Origin: Saccoglossus kowalevskii
Lineage: Eukaryota; Hemichordata; Enteropneusta; Harrimaniidae
Length of the DNA: 23,712 nt
Direction of reading: 5' to 3'
NCBI RefSeq assembly: GCF_000003605.2
Contig: NW_003120422.1
Location: forward strand, 216,393-240,104
Part shown: one piece after another, positions 17,686 to 23,712 of the stretch
How the letters are laid out: every line of letters begins with the position of its first letter
Numbering within the stretch: position 1 is the first letter of the stretch
Program-made: the position numbers and the translations under genes
The notes under the pieces: generated by a model
What the model was told of the DNA's origin: nothing
Seen by the model: the letters and a program-made list of their open reading frames with translations, nothing else
The model's database searches: none

Positions 17686-19114
17686 AAAATAGTAATACGT
17701 AGTTATATTGTGATTTTCAAAATGTTCATAATCTTGGGTTAAATTATGCTATTTTGATTATTATTGCATTCTCCACTGGTGAAGTGGAATATTTATGGTC
17801 ATAATAATTCCATGTTGCTAGAAAACACTGTTTTAACTGTTGAAGTCTGCTGTATTGAAACTAATTGTCATATTGCGAGAAGGTTATAATTGACCAGTTA
17901 TCAAAATATATTGAAATTTCGGCAAACGTACTATGTTTAGAATATGCTCAGTCCTTGATGCCACATTTTCAAACTGAGACTGTAGGAGCCATGAGACTTG
18001 TTTTGCCCCACAAATTGTATTCTCTACCTTTTCGTCATCGAGTCAACTGAATTTAGGAACAAGAGACTAGATGGTGGACATAGGGCGCCACCGTTTGCAT
18101 CTAAAATGTATTGTTTCGGAGTTGTATATATATAAATTGAGCCAACTAATAGTACTAGTTTGTAAAACAAAGACGAAAAATACTATCTAGAAAAATAACA
18201 TATTTTATGAAATTAAAAGAAATTAGAATTTATCTAGTTAATATGTTGAATATAAATACCTAATTTTATTTTGTTATATTATACGCAAAAACTCTTGAAC
18301 ATTGCAATAACTCGTGACATGCACGAGTGTTGTTTTGTATCATATATATCACACAAAGAAGAATATATCTTTTGAAGGATTAAGTTAAATATATGTAAAT
18401 TTCTCTTTCAAAAACATACACATAATAACCTAAACGTGCATTTCGCCTTATTTTCAGATTAGCTTGTTTGTAAATGATTTTGTCAATCATGATATTCTCT
18501 CAATGTGGCGAGTTATCATTTATCGTAGTCGGTGAAAAAAAATTGTCAATGTGAAACAAATGCTCAAATAATCGACAACATGGTGTTGACCACTCGGGTC
18601 GTCATTGGGATGCATGTCATTTGACACAACATCATAAATTATGGGTCAATACCTTACACGTTTCGTTGCTCAATGAAAGATATATACCGATATTGCATGA
18701 TTTAATATATGTTCATTACTACGTCTCTCTCCCGATATGTGCACAGTGTTTGTCACTATCAGTTGTCATGAAAACATATCTTCTTGTGTGTTATATTTTA
18801 ACTGGTCATTATGTTATCCCTATACATGGGATGTGTTTGTATATCATGCCCGATATTTTGTAATCATAGGAATTCGCGTCAGTTTATATTATTTTGTTTT
18901 GAGGAGACTTACTTAGCTTAATAGTAAATGGTTTCGCAGATGTGATATACACCGAACTTGTATGCTTCTGCTTCCACGATTCATGGTGAAAATACCATAA
19001 GCTCGAAACGTAACTTTAATTAATCTTACAGAAATGGTGGACTTCCGGTGAACTATTTTCCACAATAATTGAGATTGGCGAATTTGGGCATAAATGTATA
19101 TTTCATTAAATTAT
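17686..19114. other. AT-rich, no gene seen
   Basis: Open frames at 17865-18050 and 18621-18863 lack domains and proper ATG-led coding character. An imperfect stem (ATGGTGG / CCACCGT around 18070-18096) surrounds TAGGGCG. Nothing further is supported. Confidence 0.35.
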
Positions 19115-19132
19115 TGGGAATTATAATTCCCA
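19115..19132. repeat. 18-bp perfect palindrome
   Basis: TGGGAATTATAATTCCCA equals its reverse complement and overlaps the next palindrome by two bases. Confidence 0.85.
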
Positions 19133-19148
19133 TTCAATATATTGAATG
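19131..19148. repeat. 18-bp perfect palindrome, abutting the previous one
   Basis: CATTCAATATATTGAATG is self-complementary and starts in the last two bases of the preceding palindrome, so 34 bp are covered by two adjoining symmetric sites. Confidence 0.85.
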
Positions 19149-19248
19149 TAACTGGTAATTCAACTTTCTGCTATCATGCGAAATAACCCTGAGACATCGA
19201 AACAAAAAAACTTATACACGAGTATTCTTTTGGTATAATATATATCAC

Positions 19249-19315
19249 CAGAGGTACATGACGGGATCTTGTAATCATGTCACTGTAGTTGCAAACCCCA
19301 AGTAATGTACCTCTG
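19249..19315. repeat. Stem-loop with 11-bp perfect stem
   Basis: CAGAGGTACAT (19249-19259) pairs exactly with ATGTACCTCTG (19305-19315) over a 45-nt loop. Flanking ATATCAC / GATATCA sequences extend the stem with a small bulge. It is too short for a standard microRNA precursor. Confidence 0.5.
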
Positions 19316-20775
19316 ATATCACATACAAATTCATTTCTCCTTAGATGAATAATTAGGTGCAGTATAAAAAAAATCCTTGGTCTACTTAACTGTGATAAAC
19401 GTGTGTTTTAACGGTATATTCAGATTAGCTTTTGTTTCACATCCATGTTATTCACTCAATGCACCGTGACTCCAGTGGGGATTACGTGGTGATATCAAGG
19501 GCGGTAGGCAAAAGTGCCTGGGTTAATAAAATACTAGACAGAATACATGAATTCTTAGATAAAATAAGTTATTAGCAACATTCTAGAAATGGGAAAAACA
19601 GTACGACGAGCAATGCCGTGGTGACATGTTTTAATCGAACTCGTACATGTAGTGGTTTTGCATCTTGCTCACCCCACGCTTTTTGAAAACGTTCGAATGT
19701 AGGACGCTTTCACCTCGCTCTTCATAATAGACGGGGTATGACACGACTCAAGCTGAGACCAATATGTGATCGCGATATAGAACAAGTGACCTGCAATTTT
19801 TCGCCCAGTGCTCGTACCATTGCGTACGTTTACCATGCTCTTCTTCGCATTATCATGCATGTCTGTCTTTTACACACAAAAAAAGGTACACATCATGTTC
19901 AATCACTAAAAAACATAACTCACTAATCTGGGCTCATTATCGAATGTTTGCTGTGAAATGCTGAAACTTTAATATTGCTGTTGTGCGGTCACTCGTGATG
20001 CATCGCTGTCACAAGATGCATAGCTGTCGTTCTGTGCATATTTAAAGTTAGTTCGATGACGGGTGAAATAAGCTTACCGGCACTAAAACAACGATATACC
20101 CTCACAATACTGCAGCTACTGATGCGTTGTTAACAACCAACCCGGGTGACTCTGATTTTAAACAATGTTTTGTACAGCCGGCGTCAGGGTCCGAGAACTC
20201 AAACAATAGGCTCGATCAAGCAACATTTTCAATATGTTCATGAAAATATTGTTTATTTCTGTATTCATAAAGATTTTTCAAAACAGTCGCATAAAAATTA
20301 CATACTATTTCCAACTAAAATAATGATGATGTGTTTTTTTTTTGGCACTCGACCGTCAGCTACGAACACCTCAAATAATGTTCGCGAACGAGAAGTCTGA
20401 TACGCGGTGAGTCCGCGGACGCGCACGCTGCTATTGATAACTTACGACTTTCTCAATTTATCTAATACGTGTCAAATCGGCAAGAAATTTAAATATAGAT
20501 ATAATGGCGCAGTATGTAGTTTGTGTGTATATTTAATACGAATATTATTTTTTTAAATCTTACAAAGCAGAACGTATCACTGATCAGACACTTGATGAGA
20601 TATCATCTATCGTGCGACTCATCGCCGGGACTTGTCAGTAAAAATTAACTTGCTTAAGGTGGTGGTTTTTTTATTTTATTATAACGCTTTTACCACAGGG
20701 CAGGGACATTAAAAATAAAATAAATATATTACGAATATTATCTACGGTACTGTAACACACAAACTAAAATGCGAG
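19316..20775. other. No gene seen
   Basis: A 14-nt word (GATGCATCGCTGTC, then GATGCATAGCTGTC) repeats at 19997 and 20015. Open frames at 19669-19860 (minus), 19738-19926 (plus) and 20146-20400 (plus) show no domain. Confidence 0.35.
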
Positions 20776-21010
20776 GAGGGGAAAGATGAATTTGGTCAGC
20801 AGGAGAGCAAAAAGGGCAAGTTGGCGGTTGGGGAGTAGGCAAAAAAGTATTTTTTTTTTGAGGTGAGGGAAAGATATGGTCAGCAGGAGAGCAAGAAAGG
20901 CAAGTTGGCGGCAGGGAAGTAGGCAAAAAAGTGTTTTTTTTGTTTTAATGAGGGCAGGGGAAAGATGAATTTGGTCAGCAGTAGGGGAAGACGATTTTTT
21001 TTCAGGTGGA
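20776..21010 (+). repeat. Purine-rich tandem repeat, about 2.5 units
   Basis: The phrase GGTCAGCAGGAGAGCAA followed by GGCAAGTTGGCGG, GTAGGCAAAAAAGT and a T run recurs with GGTCAGCAG at 20794, 20878 and 20973, so the period varies from 84 to 95 bp. The third copy is shortened. The minus-strand open frame here (20738-20926, Pro/Cys/Ser-rich) is repeat translation, not a gene. Confidence 0.8.
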
Positions 21011-21764
21011 GGATAGGTTATGAACAGCTTTTAATTTCCCCTCTTTCCTTTATATTAATTAGCATACTTCAAAAGGCCCATAAAATAAATATTGTCCCAG
21101 AGAATTGACCATTTCAATTTATTGCTCGTTGGCTGCACCTGAATGTTATGAACTTGTAGCTCCACGACAATACATTATAAATCAATGAACTTGGTCACGT
21201 GATTTACTTACTGAAAAAAACTAATGCCTTAGTAGCAACGTTGATAATTATGTTAGCAGTAACACTGAGCTGAGCATTTATATATTTATATTTGTTCTAA
21301 TCGTTACAATTACATAGTGGTTAGAAAAGATTCTATCATTGTTAACAGCATTGATTGGAAGCAGTTCTACGCCTTGTCAGTATGCTAGAATTTCTCATTG
21401 ATAACGTATTTGTAGAGTTTGTGAATGGAAGAAAATTACGCGGTTTTTGCTGGCAGACTTGTATTTTTATTCATGTAAAGTTGAATTTCCAAAGAAATTA
21501 GTTAAAAGCAAAAATCAAAATCATTCAATTTCAAATTCAGGTATATTGATGATCTGCGTTTCATCCCCAGTCCTACACTACTTTTGGTGATTATTTTTCA
21601 ATGATACATTCAGCTGAACTTGAGATTGAGGAGACACAGACTCTAGTTTTTGTGCTTTATACTTAGCTGTGTACCTTGCATTTGACCTAAAGAGCCAGAT
21701 TTCTACCACAATAACAAAAGAAATGATTGGAATTTTGTTTTCATCAATTTCTCTTATTGATGTA
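21011..21764. other. LINE 5' flank, no gene seen
   Basis: AT-rich sequence with no supported gene. The reading frame before 21762 does not resemble LINE protein, so this is taken as host sequence before the 5'-truncated insertion. Confidence 0.4.
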
Positions 21765-23624
21765 TCACGTAGGAGTTATTTCGCTGATAAGATCGCGGAT
21801 TGTAATGGTGACCATAGAAAACTGTTTTCCATCGTAAATGGTCTTCTAGGCTCGACAAATAATTTGAATGCGTTGCCGATTCACGATAACAAAATAAATT
21901 TAGCGAATCGTTTTAGCATGTTTTTCGTGGATAAGATTAAGAAAATCAATCAAGGACTAAATCTAAATTTATTGAATGGAAACCGTTTTAACGAACTGCA
22001 CAAGTTCTCTGGTGATGAATGAAATGTTTTGAACCAGCCACGGAGGATGAAATAATTAAAATTATAAAAAAAATCGTCGTCGGCTTCGTGCAATTTGGAC
22101 TGTTTACCCACTAATATATTAAAAGATGAAAAGATCCTTCCTATCCTGCTTTCACCTATAACAGATATCATAAATGAATCACTTCGCACTGGAAGTGTTC
22201 CTGAGAAAATGAAATGTGCGTTGATTAAACCTCTACTCAAGAAAGCATCGTTGGATTCAAACATGCTGAAAAATTATCGACCGATTTCTAATTTGTCTTT
22301 TATATCTAAAGTCCTTGAACGTGTCGTTGCATCCAGAGTGAAACAACATTTAGAGAATTATTCGTTGTATGAAGAGTTTCAATCAGCGTATCGGACCGCA
22401 CATAGCACTGAAACGGCTCTTTTGCGGGTCGCTAACGATGTACTATGCAGTATTGATAATTCTAAGAATTCAGTTGCTCTCGTACTTTTGGATCTTTCAG
22501 CCGCTTTTGATACTGTGAATCACAGGATTCTCATCGATAGGTTGAGATCAAATTTTGGTTTAAATGGTCTCATCATCAAATGGTTTGAGTCGTATTTGAG
22601 TAACCGCATTCAAAAAGTGAAAATTGGAAATGTATTTTCTGATATGACGTCTATATTAGAAACCGGTGTTCCACAGGGCTCCGTCTTAGGGCCATTATTG
22701 TTCTCAATGTACATGCGTCCATTGGGCGAGTTATTGCGACGTCACGACGTAAAATATCATTTTTACGCCGATGACACACAGATTTATTTATCGGTTTCTG
22801 AAGATGATCAAATTCGCGCCCGGGTGATACTTCAGACATGTATTCAAGACGTTAGCGATTGGATGTCTTGTAATTTCCTACTTTGAATGTGTCGAAAACT
22901 GAATTTGTGTGCATGTCGTCTCGGAGATCTCACAAGACTCGTGTCCTTTGTCTAGTATCGCAATTGGTGAAGAATTGGTTAGTGCTTCGTCAAGTGCTAG
23001 AAACTTAGGTGTCTGTTTGATTCGCAGCTATCTATGGAAACACACATTTCTACTATTTGTAGATCTGGATATTCCCATCTAAGAAATATTAATCGTATTC
23101 GTAAATCATTATCCCAATCTGATACTGAAAAGTTGGTACATGCATTCATATCTTCTCGCTTAGACAGCTGTAATTCATTATTGTCTGGTCTCCCTGTAAC
23201 TAAGATAAAACCTCTTATTCGTGTACAAAATGCAGCAGCCCGCCTTGTCACTCGTGCTCGAAAATATGACCACATTACAGACATTTTTATTAAACTTCAT
23301 TGGTTACCAGTTGTACAAAGAATCAATTTCAAATTACTTTTACTAGTGTATAAATCTTTGTATGGTTTTGCCCCAAATTATCTATGTGAATTAATCGAAT
23401 TTTATGTACCTAGTCGTAGTTTAAGATCTGAATCAAAGTTTCTTATTAAAACTCGTCAGGTGTGTAGTAAAAAGTCCAAGGTGTTATACAAAGACCGTGC
23501 TTTTGAAAATTTAGGTCCTAAACTTTTTAATGAATTACCTCTGTCTGTTCGTTCTAGTCCTTCAGTAGACATTTTTAAATCCAGACTGAAAACGCACTTA
23601 TTTAAATGTGCTTTTAATATTTGA
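21765..23624 (+). pseudogene. LINE ORF2 C-terminal half with five frame changes
   Basis: Reverse transcriptase that copies the element's RNA at a nicked target. The linker (KLFSIVNGLLG) is followed by RT motifs: YRPISNLSFISKVLE (motif 1), LLDLSAAFDT (motif A), GVPQGSVLGPLLF (22665 on, motif B) and YADD (22764-22775, motif C, catalytic aspartates intact). A C-terminal region includes SSRLDSCNSLL, QNAAARLV, LHWLPVVQRI and a late LGPKLFNELP. The coding frame changes by one base at about 22015-22021, in the A8 run 22066-22073, at the T run about 22882-22884, at about 22951-22957 and at the T run 23016-23018. Four are apparent losses and one a gain. No in-frame nonsense substitution is seen within segments, so this is a young dead copy or one with sequencing errors. 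Confidence 0.9.
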
Positions 23625-23685
23625 CTGATTGTTTATTGTATCAGCGCCTTTGATCTTCATATGTTGGAATTGTTGCGCTTAATTA

Positions 23686-23712
23686 AATAAAGTTATTATT
23701 ATTATTATTATT
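23686..23712 (+). repeat. LINE 3' end: AATAAA and (ATT)n tail
   Basis: AATAAA (23686-23691) is followed by a run of ATT trinucleotides that continues to the window edge. Short simple-repeat tails instead of poly(A) are known for CR1/L2-type elements. Confidence 0.85.

Larger units (their letters stand above)
21765..23712 (+). mobile_element. 5'-truncated CR1/L2-like non-LTR retrotransposon
   Basis: The element runs from inside the linker before the reverse transcriptase to a 3' tail of ATT repeats at the window edge. The endonuclease half is absent, as expected from incomplete target-primed reverse transcription. AATAAA at 23686-23691 precedes the (ATT)n tail (from about 23693). The protein motifs and the order linker, reverse transcriptase, C-terminal domain are those of CR1/L2-type LINEs. 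The exact 5' border is uncertain by tens of bases and no target-site duplication can be tested because the 3' flank is outside the window. Confidence 0.92.

Noticed and set aside
17471-17692. 73-codon plus-strand open frame
   Set aside because: It is translation through the 37-bp tandem repeat, has no ATG start, and carries no domain.
20738-20926. Pro/Cys-rich minus-strand open frame
   Set aside because: It is translation of the purine-rich tandem repeat; the two halves are copies of the same unit.
1-23712. tRNA, 5S or snRNA genes
   Set aside because: Scanning for B-box GGTTCGANTCC-like and conserved snRNA words found no match with a plausible partner A box or fold.

Overview
The window reads as nuclear DNA of an invertebrate animal. 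It is AT-rich, gene-poor and repeat-rich, with an intronless class A GPCR gene, a 5'-truncated CR1/L2-like LINE, several short tandem arrays, and relics of gene families that multiply in invertebrate genomes. I see no bacterial operon, tRNA, rRNA or CRISPR array. The phylum cannot be fixed by eye; a marine invertebrate (hemichordate, lancelet, cnidarian or lophotrochozoan) fits best, and this is inference.

Layout. 1-4500: mostly non-coding, with a few weak small open frames. One minus-strand frame (1895-2083) looks like an exon with an EF-hand-like loop and usable splice sites; a Cys-rich open frame lies downstream of it on the same strand (898-1162). 4530-5673: the one confident intact gene, a 334-residue seven-helix receptor starting at ATG 4669, with a compact upstream region (palindromic GCATGC element, CRE-like site, TATA box). 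5674-11600: no convincing gene; A-rich sequence, isolated regulatory-like sites and a field of diverged repeats (about 9890-10740).

11617-12034: two broken N-terminal coding fragments face each other. On the plus strand is a ZAD-like CxxC...CxxC start with an in-frame stop. On the minus strand is a RecQ-type helicase Q motif plus Walker A motif with one frameshift and one stop. Their 3' ends overlap. 12900-14140: three diverged copies of a short repeat (one carrying a perfect CArG-box palindrome) and an inverted-repeat pair.

15136-17690: a repeat cluster. It holds a 108-bp duplication, a 92-bp tandem array whose units each contain a 20-bp perfect palindrome, a 37-bp tandem array, and a small acidic minus-strand ORF with promoter-like ETS and TCTCGCGA elements. 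19115-19148: two abutting 18-bp perfect palindromes. 20776-21010: a purine-rich tandem repeat. 21765-23712: the 3' part of a CR1/L2-like LINE (reverse transcriptase and C-terminal region, AATAAA, ATT-repeat tail), with five single-base frame changes.

The genes do not form a pathway. The receptor is the functional centre; the rest is mobile-element sequence, relics and candidate regulatory DNA.
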